Source: Opitutaceae bacterium (GTDB taxonomy: Bacteria; Verrucomicrobiota; Verrucomicrobiia; Opitutales; Opitutaceae). Taken from it: a stretch of 64,000 nt of DNA. This document shows positions 24,105 through 33,452 of the stretch, one piece after another. The stretch is from NCBI GenBank assembly GCA_016715765.1, contig JADJZJ010000023.1:1-64000 (forward strand), written 5' to 3'. The translations under genes and the position numbers were made by a program. How positions within the stretch are numbered: position 1 is the stretch's first letter; each line of letters starts with the position of its first letter. A model generated the notes under the pieces. The model saw nothing but the letters and a program-made list of their open reading frames with translations. It did not search any database and had not been told where the DNA came from.

Positions 24105-25523
24105 CTAGCGGACGGACTCGAGATGGCGGTGGATGCCCTGGGCGGCCTTGCGGGCGTCGCGGACGGCGTGGACCACCAGGCTCGGGCCGCGGACGGAATC
24201 GCCGCCGGCAAAGACACCGGGCAGGTTGGTCATCTGATTCTCATCCGTGACGATGCCGCCCCATTCGTTGGTCTCGATCTGCACAAATTCGCTGTCGGCG
24301 GGGAAAGACACGGGATCAAAACCATAGGCCACAAGCACCAGGTCGGCCGGCACCACGAATTCCGAACCGGGCACGGCGCGGGATAACCTTCGACCGAAGG
24401 CATCGGGGGCGCCGAGTTCCATCCGCACGCAGCGCACTCCCGCCACGGCGCCCTGCCCGTTGTCGAGGATGGCGGTGGGGTTCGTGAGAAACTGGAATTC
24501 CGCGCCCTCCTCGACGGCGTTTTCATACTCCTTGCGACTGCCGGGCATGTTGGCGAAGTCGCGGCGGTAGAGGCAGACCGCCGACCTGGCGGCGGCGCGA
24601 ACCGCGGTGCGCAGGCAGTCCATCGCGGTGTCGCCACCGCCGAGCACGACCACGTGCCGGCCGGTGACGTCCACCGCCGGCAGATCGAAGAGCGGCGAGC
24701 CGGCGTTCTTCTCAATGAGGAACGGCAGGGCGGCCACCACCCCGGTGAGCTGTTCGCCGGGGATGCAGGCGGATTTGGCCTTCTGCGCCCCGTGGCCGAG
24801 GAAGACGGCATCGTAGTCGCGACGCAGATCGGCCAGCGGCACGTCGCGCCCCACCTGCTGCCCGAGGCGGAACTCCACGCCGTTCTTGGCCAGCAGGTCA
24901 ATGCGCCGCTCGACGATGCACTTCTCCAGCTTGAAGGCGGGGATGCCGTTGACGAGCAGGCCGCCGGGCACGGGCTGCGCTTCAAACACGGTCACATGAT
25001 AACCGAGCTTTGCCAGTTCGTCGGCGCAGGCCAGCCCGCCGGGCCCGGATCCGATCACCGCCACGCGCCGGCCGTTGGGGGGAGCGGTGACATAGTCGAC
25101 CGCACCGTGGCGGAAGGCATAATCGTTGATGAAGCGCTCGATGGCGCCGATGGCGATGGTGTCGCCCTTGGCGCTCAGGATGCAGGAGGTTTCGCAGAGC
25201 CGCTCCTGCGGGCAGACGCGCGAGCAGACCTCGGGCAGGTTGCTCGTGCTGCGGGAAAGCGCGGCGGCCCCGATGAAATCCCCCGCGGCGGCGAGGGCCA
25301 GCCATTCGGGGATGCGGTTGGCCAGCGGACAGCCCTTGGCGCAGAGCGGTTCGGGACACTGGATGCAGCGCGCGGCCTGTTCGCGCACGGTCTCCTCGTC
25401 GAAGGTGGCGTAGACCTCGCGGTAATCCTGCACCCGCTCGGCGGCGGAGCGCTTGGGCGGAGTCTCACGGCCGAGCAGAGCCCAGTTATATTTGGACGTG
25501 GATGGGGTGGGATCGGACGGCAT
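24105..25523 (-). CDS. gltD: Glutamate synthase small subunit-like NAD(P)H oxidoreductase
   Basis: A 472-residue flavoprotein. The N-terminal ferredoxin-like part carries two Cys clusters ('CIQCPEPLCAKGCP' and 'CSRVCPQERLCETSC') for [4Fe-4S] centres. The FAD-binding Rossmann motif GSGPGGLACADEL lies at about 157-170, the NADPH motif GGGDTAMD follows near 300, and the C-terminal FAD motif GVFAGGDSVRG near 440. This matches GltD, which passes electrons to GltB to form glutamate from glutamine and 2-oxoglutarate. No gltB is in the window, so it could instead be a stand-alone GltD-like oxidoreductase. The neighbouring NtrB-like kinase makes a nitrogen link attractive but unproven. Confidence 0.88.
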   Translation of the reverse strand: MPSDPTPSTSKYNWALLGRETPPKRSAAERVQDYREVYATFDEETVREQAARCIQCPEPLCAKGCPLANRIPEWLALAAAGDFIGAAALSRSTSNLPEVCSRVCPQERLCETSCILSAKGDTIAIGAIERFINDYAFRHGAVDYVTAPPNGRRVAVIGSGPGGLACADELAKLGYHVTVFEAQPVPGGLLVNGIPAFKLEKCIVERRIDLLAKNGVEFRLGQQVGRDVPLADLRRDYDAVFLGHGAQKAKSACIPGEQLTGVVAALPFLIEKNAGSPLFDLPAVDVTGRHVVVLGGGDTAMDCLRTAVRAAARSAVCLYRRDFANMPGSRKEYENAVEEGAEFQFLTNPTAILDNGQGAVAGVRCVRMELGAPDAFGRRLSRAVPGSEFVVPADLVLVAYGFDPVSFPADSEFVQIETNEWGGIVTDENQMTNLPGVFAGGDSVRGPSLVVHAVRDARKAAQGIHRHLESVR

Positions 25524-25677
25524 GGTTGGGGTAAGGACCGCTGGCCTTGGCGCATATCTTGCACTTCACCCCGGGAACTGACTCGCCGCGGCTTGCGAAA
25601 ACGTGCGCAGATATTGCCCGGGGAGGTAACTGGTAGAGAGACTTATCGCGGAAGCGCGGAAACGCGGAACTGGCAGC

Positions 25678-25761
25678 TGTAGGGCCGGACCTTGGTCCGT
25701 GCCTCGCAAACGTGGACGGCTGCGCAACGCCATAAGGCGCGGACCAAGGTCCGGCCCTACA
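25678..25761. repeat. REPIN (GGACCAAGGTCC family)
   Basis: TGTAGGGCCGGACCTTGGTC at 25678 and its complement ending CTACA at 25761 form an inverted REP pair with a spacer of about 40 bp, in the gap between gltD and the histidine kinase. Confidence 0.9.
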
Positions 25762-25781
25762 GCAATCCGACTGCCCGCGCT

Positions 25782-26957
25782 TCAGCTCTGCAACATGCGG
25801 ACGCGGCGGTCCTTGCGGGGGAACTGCAGGGTCACGAGGGTGCCGACGCCCTCCTTGCTCTCGATGCCGATCTGGCCGCCGTGTTCGCGCATGATGCGCT
25901 GCACGATCATCAGGCCGAGTCCGTGTCCGCCGGGCTTGGTGGTGTGGTACGGCTGGAAGAGCCGCATGAGGTCGTCCTGCTTGATGCCGCTGCCGCTGTC
26001 GCCAAAGGCCAGGATGACGTTGTCGTCGTCCGCGCGCACGCGGATCCGCAGCCGGCCGCCGGGCTGCATGGCCTCGAGCGCATTCTTCAGCAGGTTGAAG
26101 AACACCTGCTTCACCTGGTTGCGGTCGGCCATGACGATCGGCAATGACGCCGAGGTCTCCGCGTCGACCTCGATCCCGCGGTCGGCGATCTCGCGCTGCT
26201 GGAAATCGAGCACGTTGGTGAGCACCTCGGCGAGATCGACCTCGGCCAGGTCGGGCGGCTGCGGGCGGAGGGCGTCGAGGAAGTTCGTGATGATGCCGTC
26301 GAGCCGGCTGACCTCGTCCTGGCAGACCTGGATCGAATCGGCGAGCGAGGCGGTGTCCTTGCCGGCCTTGAGCTTCTTCAGTTTCCGCTCGATGAGCTGG
26401 AGGTGGATGGTGAGGGAGTTGAGCGGATTGCCCAGTTCGTGGGCCACGCCGGCGGCCAGGAGCAGAATGGACGAGGCGCGCTCGTCCTCGATGCGGGCCT
26501 CGGTGGTCTGCTTGTCGCGGGTGACGTCGGTCAGGATGACCGCGAAGCGCCGGCTCCCGTTGCGGCCGTCGTGCCGGAAGGGCACCATGTACAACCGCAC
26601 CGTGCGCGGCTCCGGGTAGGTGAGCTGGAATTCGCGCGCCACGACCGGCAGCGCGGCATCGTCGTCATCGAGCGAAACCCCCAGCGTCGGCCGCAGCCCG
26701 GGGACGAGGCGCCAGAGGATTTTTCCGCCGAGTTCATCCTCCCCCAGCCCGATGAGCCGGTGGGCGGCGGAGTTGGCGTATTCGATCTCACCGTCGGCGG
26801 TGATGACCAGCACGCCTTCCTGCAGGGCGTTGAAGATGTCCTCGAACAAGCCGCGTTCCCGCGCCAGGCGCTGCACGAGGTTGGCGAGGTTGACCGAGTC
26901 GAGCGAATCGAGCCGGCCGAGCACGCGGTCGAGGGAGGTGTGCTTGCGCGGAGGCAT
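25782..26957 (-). CDS. NtrB-like PAS sensor histidine kinase
   Basis: A soluble sensor kinase of 391 residues from the ATG at 26957 (a GTG at 27002 overlapping the upstream gene is the alternative). A PAS domain (about 35-150) precedes a HisKA helix pair with the H-box VAHELGNPLNSL (phosphoacceptor H173) and a HATPase_c domain with N box 'NLLKNALEAM', G1 'DSGSGI' and G2 'GHGLGL'. No transmembrane helices, so it senses a cytoplasmic signal. Such NtrB-type kinases usually pair with NtrC-type regulators; the one at 8410-9780 is the only candidate here. It starts 33 bp after the polysaccharide lyase gene. Confidence 0.9.
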   Translation of the reverse strand: MPPRKHTSLDRVLGRLDSLDSVNLANLVQRLARERGLFEDIFNALQEGVLVITADGEIEYANSAAHRLIGLGEDELGGKILWRLVPGLRPTLGVSLDDDDAALPVVAREFQLTYPEPRTVRLYMVPFRHDGRNGSRRFAVILTDVTRDKQTTEARIEDERASSILLLAAGVAHELGNPLNSLTIHLQLIERKLKKLKAGKDTASLADSIQVCQDEVSRLDGIITNFLDALRPQPPDLAEVDLAEVLTNVLDFQQREIADRGIEVDAETSASLPIVMADRNQVKQVFFNLLKNALEAMQPGGRLRIRVRADDDNVILAFGDSGSGIKQDDLMRLFQPYHTTKPGGHGLGLMIVQRIMREHGGQIGIESKEGVGTLVTLQFPRKDRRVRMLQS

Positions 26958-26989
26958 CGCGGGGGTTTTGGCGGACGGAGGACGGGCGG

Positions 26990-29900
26990 TCAACGCTGCC
27001 ACGTGAACACCGCGGGCAGGTCGAGGCGGTCACCCGGGCCCACGCTGCCGATCCAGACGTCGCGTCCGACCAGCGCGGCGCCGTCCGCGGGCGGGGCCTC
27101 CAGGATGAGATGGTCGAGCTCGGCCGAGCGGATGCGGCCCAGCGGGCGAAAGGCATCATCATAAACCGTCGCGCCCACATAGCTCGGCGCGAAGGGCAGC
27201 TGCGCCCGGGTTTCCAGGCGCGAGCCGGCCACGGCCGTGACCCGCATGAGACCCGCCAGCAGGTCATCCTGCAGGGTAAGCACGAGTTCATCGCCGTCCT
27301 GATGCGCGGCCATGAGGGTGTGCGCCGTGCGGGCGAACCCGTTGCCCAAGGTCACGACCCGGCCGGCAAACCGGCCGGCTGGCGGGACCGTGCGCAGGGC
27401 AGCGGGGATGTCCCCGGCTGCCTTGGCTCCACCGAGCCGCAGGCGGAATTCCGATTTCGCCGGATCCACGGCGACTACCTCGCCCGTCACACTGGCGGAA
27501 GCGGCGGACAGCTCCCAGGATTGGCCGGCAAACCCGAGACCGGAGCCGCCGGCAAAGAAAACCCGCGCGGCCCGTCCATCCGCCGACAGCCGGACCACGG
27601 CGAGGCGGGCATCGGTGGTGACCGGACCCCGGGCGGTCGCGACGGTCTTGGCGCTGCCGGCCGGGTCGTGGATGACGATGTCACTCTCGCCGTTGGCGTG
27701 GGTCAGAAGCAGAGCCCGGCCGCCGCCGGCAACCGTCAGGCGCGTCGCCGCGGTCATCAGCGCCTCCCCGGGCGCATGCGGTTCAAGCACGCTGACAAAT
27801 TCGCTGCGCAACAATCCATCGCCTTCCGGCGCCGCATGGCGGGCGATCAGGTACTTCAGCAGATGCGGATTCTTGACCGGTGAGACCCGGGCATCCGCGG
27901 CCATGAGGGACAAACCTGGCGCGGCGAGCACGCGGATGCGGAGTGCGGCGGCCGGATCCTTCTCGTGCACGTAGTCCACGACGGCGTCGCCGCCGGTGCG
28001 GCGCTGCACGTTGAACAAATGCTGGAAACCGGAGCCGCGGTACTCGAAGTAACCCTGGGTGGGACCGGCGGCGGCCATGGCCGGATCGTCGTACAATTCG
28101 CCGAGCTGCACCTTTTCCCCGGCCAGCGTGCCCGGGGCCGGGGCGGACCAGGCATCATCCGCCAACCTGGATGTGCCCGGCGGGCCATGCAGCGAGTAAT
28201 CGTGCTGCCGGCCACCGGTGACATTGAAGAAATCCACGAGGTAGCGACCGCCACCGGGCGCATCCACCAGCACGAGCCCGCGGCGATAGTCGGCGCATTG
28301 CGGGTAGGTGCCGGCCGCGCTCACCTCCACGCCCCGCACCCAGCCGGCGTCGGCGAACAGCTCGACCACGCCGGGTGCATTGCCGGGCTGGGCCGCGGCA
28401 TCCACGGTCACGGTGTTGTGCGCGATGGTGTTCACCGACCACGTCCAGACCCCGGGAACATAGATGTTCATGGCATCGGGGTAGCCCAGGTCGGGCGTCA
28501 GCGGCCAGCCGCGCGCAAAAAGGTCGAAATGCAGGCGGTCGAAATGAAAGTGGCTCACATGCTGGCCGAAATAGAGCGAGACGGCCGTCTCGTCGGCCGG
28601 GTCGTTGAGCAGGGCGAGCCCGAAGCCCGAGAGCAGCCGCGACCGTTGCGGGGTCACGCGCCGGTCCGCCGGTGGGGCCACGGCCGCCTCGAGCGGCGGA
28701 TGCTGCAGCGAGGCGAAATCACGGAAACCGCCGTCCCCGGCGCCACCGAAGGCCGCAAGGAACGCGGCATAGCGCGGGTCGCCGTAGGTGCGGAAAGCCT
28801 GCTGGTAAACCGAGGGCGCCTCGCCGACGACTCCGCCGTAAACCGACGAGGTGTCGCCGAGCGCGGGAGTGTGCCGGCCGATGGCGATGGCGGCCAGCGG
28901 GGCGTCGTACAGCCGGCGCAGGCGCGGCAGGGTGGACACATCAACCCCGAGTTTCGGCAGCAGGGACGTGACGGCGGTGAGATTCTGCACCCAGAGCGAG
29001 TTGTATTCCGGCGACTCGAAGGGCTGGCCGTCGCGCCACACCAGGCCGTAGAGCGCCCGGCGGATGCCGAGGTAGCTGGCGCCCTCGGGCTTATCCAGGA
29101 GATCGTTCAGGTAGCGGGCATTGTCACCGTGCTGGCGCACGATGGCGGCAATGAGGAGCGCACGCTGGTGCATGCCGTAGTTGCCGCGGGCGCGGCGTTC
29201 ATAGATGGCGTCGATGCCGTCCTCGATGACATTGGCCTCGATGAAGGCGCGGAGGTCGCGGCCGCCCTTGCCGGTGAACGCCTGCAGCGCCGCGTCGCCG
29301 TCGATGGTCTCCCAGATGGCGTCGTAGGTTTCCGCGAGCTGGGCCACGAAATAGGTTTCCCAGATGGCGTTGATGATCTTGCCCGAATAGCGCGAACCGT
29401 CCTTCGCCGCCATGAGCTCGCCGTAGCGGGACTGGCTCTCGTGGTCCATGTTCGGATAAACCTCCGCGGTGCGGTGCAGGAGGACGGCGGCCTTGTGCGC
29501 GTACCGCGGGTCGCCGGTCAGCAGCCAGGCGCGGCCCAGGGCGGCCAGGCCGCGCATGATGTTCGGATGCGGCGAGGTCGGGTGCTGCGTCCACACCCAA
29601 TGGTGCCAGTGCGCGACAAACCAGTAGCGCTGCCCGTCGGGCGCCACCCAGCCGCGGCCGTCATCCGCGTAGGGCTGGTCGAGCCCCGTGCGATCCTTGA
29701 AGCCGCTGCGGTAAAACCGGCCGTAATCGTTGCCCGGATAGGTTTCCCCGCCCACGGGACAGGTCACCTGGAACGGTTTCTTCGGGTCCACGATCCACGG
29801 GTAAAACTTGCCGGTGAGCTCGAATACCTTGCGGCCGTGCACCGGGCAGCCCTCGGGACAGACCTCAAAGGAGCGCGGCACCTCGGCGGTGACGATGAGG

Positions 29901-30241
29901 TCGCGCAGGGCCTCGTCGGTCCAATCGACCCAGTAGTCCGCATCCGCGATGATCTCTTCGGCCACTCTCTTCGCCGCGGGAAAGCGGGCGACGTTGTCCC
30001 GGGCCAGGGCGATCTCAGCCTCGCTGTGCAGGGTGCGCCGGTCCTTGAGCGGGAACTGCGGGGTGCGTATGCGCGGCGGGAGGGTTTCGCCCACTTTCAG
30101 CGCGGGTCGGGGCTCGCCAGGGGCAGCCCAGTCATCGTTGGGTTTTTGCACGGGTGCGGCGACGCTGATGGCGGACGGCAGGAGGGTCAAACTTGCTAAA
30201 AGTCGCAGCCATTTAGCGGCGGCGGGCAGAATCTTTCGCAT
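26990..30241 (-). CDS. Heparinase II/III-like polysaccharide lyase
   Basis: A large secreted protein of 1083 residues from the ATG at 30241. A signal peptide (about 1-30, ending S-V-A-A-P) is followed by an (alpha/alpha) toroid with an alginate-lyase-like segment ('YGMHQRALLIAAIV'). The heparinase II/III beta-sandwich begins around 'YFGQHVSHFHFDRLHFDLFA' with the conserved His and Asp. The last 250 residues form extra beta-rich domains. Such enzymes degrade uronic-acid-containing polysaccharides by beta-elimination. The frame continues upstream to 30559 through REP and rnhB sequence, which is not part of the gene. Substrate unknown. Confidence 0.85.
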   Translation of the reverse strand: MRKILPAAAKWLRLLASLTLLPSAISVAAPVQKPNDDWAAPGEPRPALKVGETLPPRIRTPQFPLKDRRTLHSEAEIALARDNVARFPAAKRVAEEIIADADYWVDWTDEALRDLIVTAEVPRSFEVCPEGCPVHGRKVFELTGKFYPWIVDPKKPFQVTCPVGGETYPGNDYGRFYRSGFKDRTGLDQPYADDGRGWVAPDGQRYWFVAHWHHWVWTQHPTSPHPNIMRGLAALGRAWLLTGDPRYAHKAAVLLHRTAEVYPNMDHESQSRYGELMAAKDGSRYSGKIINAIWETYFVAQLAETYDAIWETIDGDAALQAFTGKGGRDLRAFIEANVIEDGIDAIYERRARGNYGMHQRALLIAAIVRQHGDNARYLNDLLDKPEGASYLGIRRALYGLVWRDGQPFESPEYNSLWVQNLTAVTSLLPKLGVDVSTLPRLRRLYDAPLAAIAIGRHTPALGDTSSVYGGVVGEAPSVYQQAFRTYGDPRYAAFLAAFGGAGDGGFRDFASLQHPPLEAAVAPPADRRVTPQRSRLLSGFGLALLNDPADETAVSLYFGQHVSHFHFDRLHFDLFARGWPLTPDLGYPDAMNIYVPGVWTWSVNTIAHNTVTVDAAAQPGNAPGVVELFADAGWVRGVEVSAAGTYPQCADYRRGLVLVDAPGGGRYLVDFFNVTGGRQHDYSLHGPPGTSRLADDAWSAPAPGTLAGEKVQLGELYDDPAMAAAGPTQGYFEYRGSGFQHLFNVQRRTGGDAVVDYVHEKDPAAALRIRVLAAPGLSLMAADARVSPVKNPHLLKYLIARHAAPEGDGLLRSEFVSVLEPHAPGEALMTAATRLTVAGGGRALLLTHANGESDIVIHDPAGSAKTVATARGPVTTDARLAVVRLSADGRAARVFFAGGSGLGFAGQSWELSAASASVTGEVVAVDPAKSEFRLRLGGAKAAGDIPAALRTVPPAGRFAGRVVTLGNGFARTAHTLMAAHQDGDELVLTLQDDLLAGLMRVTAVAGSRLETRAQLPFAPSYVGATVYDDAFRPLGRIRSAELDHLILEAPPADGAALVGRDVWIGSVGPGDRLDLPAVFTWQR

Positions 30242-30268
30242 ATCGGAGTTCGCGGATCGGAGATCGAT

Positions 30269-30342
30269 GTAGCTACGAGCGTGAGCGAGTGGAAGCTGGT
30301 GCGTTCGTAGCGTGGAGTCCACTCGCTCACGCTCGTAGCTAC
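30269..30342. repeat. Inverted pair of GTAGCTACGAGCGTGAGCG elements
   Basis: GTAGCTACGAGCGTGAGCGA at 30269 and its complement ending GTAGCTAC at 30342 form a hairpin pair upstream of the lyase gene. Single copies of the same family occur at 38347-38370, 49233-49256 and 51359-51382, and a further pair at 58654-58709. Confidence 0.9.
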
Positions 30343-30389
30343 CGTTCAGGCCATTCAGGCCGGGATCCGATGCTTCGGCGATGCTGACC

Positions 30390-31172
30390 TCAGCCTTCAT
30401 CAGTGGGAGCGGTTTCATCACTGAGAAAATCCAGCTGCGCGGGGTCGACGCGTCCGGCCAGGAGCTTGCGCAGGAAAAGCTCGCGATGCTGGACGCAGCG
30501 GCCGAGCCGGAGCAGGGCTTCGCGGTGCTCCTCCGTGCCGTAACCCTTGTGCTGGGCAAAACCGTAGCCGGGAAACTTCGCGTCGAGGTCGTTCATCAGC
30601 CGGTCCCGGGTGACCTTGGCGATGATGGACGCCATCGCGATGCAGAGCGAACGCGCGTCGCCCTTCACGACGCCGGTGTGCGGATACGGGAAGTGCTTCA
30701 GGGCGAGGCCGTCGATGATGATCCGCGCCGAGACGCGCGGCTGGAACCTGGCCACCTCCTCGGCCGGCGTGAACAGGTCGGGCTCGGTCTTGTGCTCGAA
30801 GGCGTCGGGCGGATAGATGCCCTCCAGCGCCCGGCGCATCGCCAGCTTGGTGGCGCCGAGGATGTTGAAGTGCTCGATCTCGCCGACATCCGCGACGCCG
30901 AATTGCGCATGGATCTGCCCCTGCCCCGCCAGCGTCTCGAAATCGAACCACAGCGCCTCCCGTTCGGCCGGGGCCAGTTGCTTCGAGTCGTTGATGCGGC
31001 CGGCATTGGCGGCGGCCCAGCGGCCCTCGAGAAACTCCCGGGTCACGAGCACGGCGCCGGCCACGACCGGACCAGCCAGCGCGCCGCGCCCAGCCTCGTC
31101 CACGCCGATCAGGCTCGAGACCCCCTCGAGCTGTTTCAGGTCAAACCCGCGGAGCTGGCGGCGTTTCGGCAT
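30390..31172 (-). CDS. rnhB: Ribonuclease HII
   Basis: A 260-residue RNase HII that cuts RNA-DNA hybrids and single ribonucleotides in DNA. Catalytic acids are seen in 'GVDEAGRG' (D25, E26), in 'IIDGL' and in the 'SIIAKVTRDRLM' helix. The substrate-sensing 'GYGT..H' segment is present (KGYGTEEH). It is slightly longer than E. coli RnhB (198) because of an insertion around 105-145. Its start lies 6 bp after the rnhC stop, so both form one transcription unit. Confidence 0.95.
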   Translation of the reverse strand: MPKRRQLRGFDLKQLEGVSSLIGVDEAGRGALAGPVVAGAVLVTREFLEGRWAAANAGRINDSKQLAPAEREALWFDFETLAGQGQIHAQFGVADVGEIEHFNILGATKLAMRRALEGIYPPDAFEHKTEPDLFTPAEEVARFQPRVSARIIIDGLALKHFPYPHTGVVKGDARSLCIAMASIIAKVTRDRLMNDLDAKFPGYGFAQHKGYGTEEHREALLRLGRCVQHRELFLRKLLAGRVDPAQLDFLSDETAPTDEG

Positions 31173-31178
31173 CGGTCC

Positions 31179-32189
31179 TTACCACTCCATCTTCGGCGGT
31201 GGCGGTTTGAGCGGCAGCTCGTCGAGCTTGCCCGCCGCGGCCACGACCTCGTAGGCCGTGCGGAAATGCAGCTTGGCGAATTCGCCGAGCGCGCGGGCGC
31301 CGAACTTCCGGATGATCTCATCGGCCTGCGTCTTCACGAGGGGCCCGGCGCCTTTCTGCAGCTTGGCGCCGAACTTTTTTGAAAGGGCGTGCATCTGCCG
31401 CACGTATTCGGCGCGGGCGACGATGGACGCGGCGGCGACGACCGGATCCTCCTCCGCCTTGGTGCGCATGCGCAGCTCGAAGTTCTTGACCGCCTTCTTG
31501 GCCAGTTCGCGCTGCACGAGCGGCTGCTCGGTGAACTGGTCGAGCAGGCCCCAGGCCACCGGCTTGCGCTCCAGCGCCCCGGCCAGCGCCGTGGCGTGCT
31601 GCCAGGCGAGGAGGCGGTTGAGGTTGGCGCCCGGCCGGCCCATGAGCTCGTTGTAGCGGGTCATCGTGTGGCAGTAGCAGGTCTCGACCGCCGCACCCCG
31701 GGTGCCGCGGATGAGCCGGTCGAGCTCGATGATCTTGCTCTCGGCCATCTTCTTTGAGTCCTGCGCGCCGGCCTTGCGCCATTCCTCGATGGCGGATTTG
31801 TCGGCGATCACGGTGGCGGCGATGACCGGGCCGAAAAAGTCGCCCTTGCCGCTCTCGTCGAGGCCGGCATGCGTCTCGAACCAGTCCGGGTGCAGCACCT
31901 CGTCATAGCCCAGCTTCGCCGCCCCGGTGATCTCGGGTTCGAGGACATCGCGCACGAAGTCCTCCGTCCCCTTGCCCGCGATGACCACCTTCCCGCTGGT
32001 GTAGGCGGAAATGTTGAGTTTCAGGTGGTCGGCCTTGAAGGCGAAATGCGTGTAGCCCACCTCGAAGGGCGTCCAGCTGCGGGCCTCGCAAACGGCGCGC
32101 AGCTTCGCCAGCTGGGCGGCATCGAGCTTGACGGTGTAGGAGCTGAGCTTCTTGGGGGCCTCCTCGGCGGGGGCCGGCTTTTTGGGCAT
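31179..32189 (-). CDS. rnhC: Ribonuclease HIII
   Basis: A 336-residue RNase HIII from the ATG at 32189. The N-terminal DUF3378/TBP-like substrate-binding domain (about 15-100: 'YTVKLDAAQLAKLRA ... SGKVVIAGKG') is diagnostic and separates it from RNase HII. The catalytic core has 'GLDESGKGDFFGP', 'QDSKKM' and 'AAASIVARAEYV'. Upstream 123 bp of open frame lies in the divergent mutY region and is not included. Having HII directly downstream is unusual: most genomes keep them apart. Confidence 0.94.
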   Translation of the reverse strand: MPKKPAPAEEAPKKLSSYTVKLDAAQLAKLRAVCEARSWTPFEVGYTHFAFKADHLKLNISAYTSGKVVIAGKGTEDFVRDVLEPEITGAAKLGYDEVLHPDWFETHAGLDESGKGDFFGPVIAATVIADKSAIEEWRKAGAQDSKKMAESKIIELDRLIRGTRGAAVETCYCHTMTRYNELMGRPGANLNRLLAWQHATALAGALERKPVAWGLLDQFTEQPLVQRELAKKAVKNFELRMRTKAEEDPVVAAASIVARAEYVRQMHALSKKFGAKLQKGAGPLVKTQADEIIRKFGARALGEFAKLHFRTAYEVVAAAGKLDELPLKPPPPKMEW

Positions 32190-32292
32190 GCGATGAGTTG
32201 CCACCAAAGGCGGAAAAAGCGCAAAGGAGAAAACGCGGTCCCGGCCGCCATTTTGCTTGCGCCGGTGCAACCGCCCGGCGGCATCAATCCCG

Positions 32293-33366
32293 ATGCCGCG
32301 AAACCCAGCCACCCCGTTGACCGCCAGGCGCGCCGGCTTCCAGCGGGCGTTGCGGGCATGGTACCGCCGCGAGGCCCGGCCGCTGCCCTGGCGCGCGTCG
32401 CCGTCGCTCTACAAGACGGTGGTCAGCGAATTCATGCTGCAGCAGACGCAGGTGAAGACCGTGCTGCCCTACTTTGCGCGCTGGCTGGAGGCGCTGCCGG
32501 ACTTCGCCGCGCTGGCCGCCGCGCCCGAGGGCCAGGTGCTGAAACTCTGGGAGGGCCTCGGCTACTACTCGCGCGCCCGCAACCTGCACCGGCTCGCGCA
32601 GGCGGTGGCCGCGATGCCGGCGCCTCCCCGCACCCCGGAGGACTGGCGCGAGCTGCCGGGGGTCGGACCCTACACTGCCGCCGCCATCACCAGCATCGCG
32701 TTCGGCGCCCCGGCGGCCGTGGTGGATGGCAATGTCGTGCGCATCCTGGCCCGGCTGACGGCCGACGGACGGACCTTTCGCGACGGCAGCACCGCGGCCC
32801 GGGAGTTCGCGGCCCTCGCGCAGGCGTTGCTGCCGGCGGACAATCCCGGCGACCACAACCAGGCCATGATGGAACTCGGCGCCACCGTGTGCGTGCGGCA
32901 GAATCCGCGTTGCCCGGCTTGTCCGGTGGCCGGGTTCTGCGCGGCGCGGCAGTCAGGTGCGCCGGAAAAATTCCCCCGGCTGGCCCCGAAGGAATCCGTG
33001 ACACTCGCGGTCACGCGCGTCTGGTGCGTGCACGCCGGCCGGTTGTTGCTCCACCGGACCGATGAAGCCGCCCGGCGCCTGGCCACGATGCACGAGCTCC
33101 CGACGCCCGGGCACCTGGGGCTGAGCGAAGCGCAGGCCACCGCGGGCGAGCTGATCGCGCGCCGCCACCGCAGCATCACGAAGTATCGCATCACGGAATC
33201 GATTTACCGGGGCACCCATGACGCCGCGAAATTGCGCGCCGGTTTGGTTTGGGTGCCCTTGGCGGAACTTGAGCGGATCACGCTGTCAGGTCCGCACCGG
33301 CGGTGGGTCGGGGAGATTGCTGTGCGAAAGGAGGATTTCAGGGCGGCCTCTCGCGGGCTTTCGTAG
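32293..33366 (+). CDS. mutY: A/G-specific adenine glycosylase
   Basis: A 357-residue base-excision repair enzyme that removes adenine mispaired with 8-oxoguanine. From the ATG at 32293: catalytic E46 in 'VSEFMLQQTQV', helix-hairpin-helix 'LPGVGPYTA' (121-129), catalytic D145 in 'VVDGNVVR', and [4Fe-4S] cysteines C200, C207, C210 and C216. The C-terminal part (about 235-345) matches the NUDIX-like 8-oxoG recognition domain. It is divergent from rnhC. The TAG stop is the TAG of the GTAG tag that opens an adjacent REP element. Confidence 0.94.
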   Translation: MPRNPATPLTARRAGFQRALRAWYRREARPLPWRASPSLYKTVVSEFMLQQTQVKTVLPYFARWLEALPDFAALAAAPEGQVLKLWEGLGYYSRARNLHRLAQAVAAMPAPPRTPEDWRELPGVGPYTAAAITSIAFGAPAAVVDGNVVRILARLTADGRTFRDGSTAAREFAALAQALLPADNPGDHNQAMMELGATVCVRQNPRCPACPVAGFCAARQSGAPEKFPRLAPKESVTLAVTRVWCVHAGRLLLHRTDEAARRLATMHELPTPGHLGLSEAQATAGELIARRHRSITKYRITESIYRGTHDAAKLRAGLVWVPLAELERITLSGPHRRWVGEIAVRKEDFRAASRGLS

Positions 33367-33389
33367 TGCCGGTCTTCAGCCGGCACTGG
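33363..33389 (+). repeat. GTAG-REP element overlapping the mutY stop
   Basis: GTAGTGCCGGTCTTCAGCCG and following GCACTGG form a hairpin. The TAG at 33364-33366 is the mutY stop codon. Same family as 9857-9883 and 40853-40879. Confidence 0.9.
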
Positions 33390-33428
33390 TTCGCCATAGG
33401 CCATTTCGGCGGACGATGGGCGTTTCCA

Positions 33429-33452
33429 GCGCGGGCTAAAGCTCCGCGCTAC
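33429..33452 (-). repeat. GTAG-REP element overlapping the isomerase stop
   Basis: On the minus strand GTAGCGCGGAGCTTTAGCCC plus GCGC forms a hairpin. The minus-strand TAG at 33451-33449 is the stop codon of the TIM-barrel isomerase gene. Same family as 9917-9940 and 40799-40819. Confidence 0.9.

Noticed and set aside
27965..30199. 744-codon open frame on the plus strand
   Set aside because: It is antisense to the heparinase II/III-like lyase and is a GC-driven shadow.
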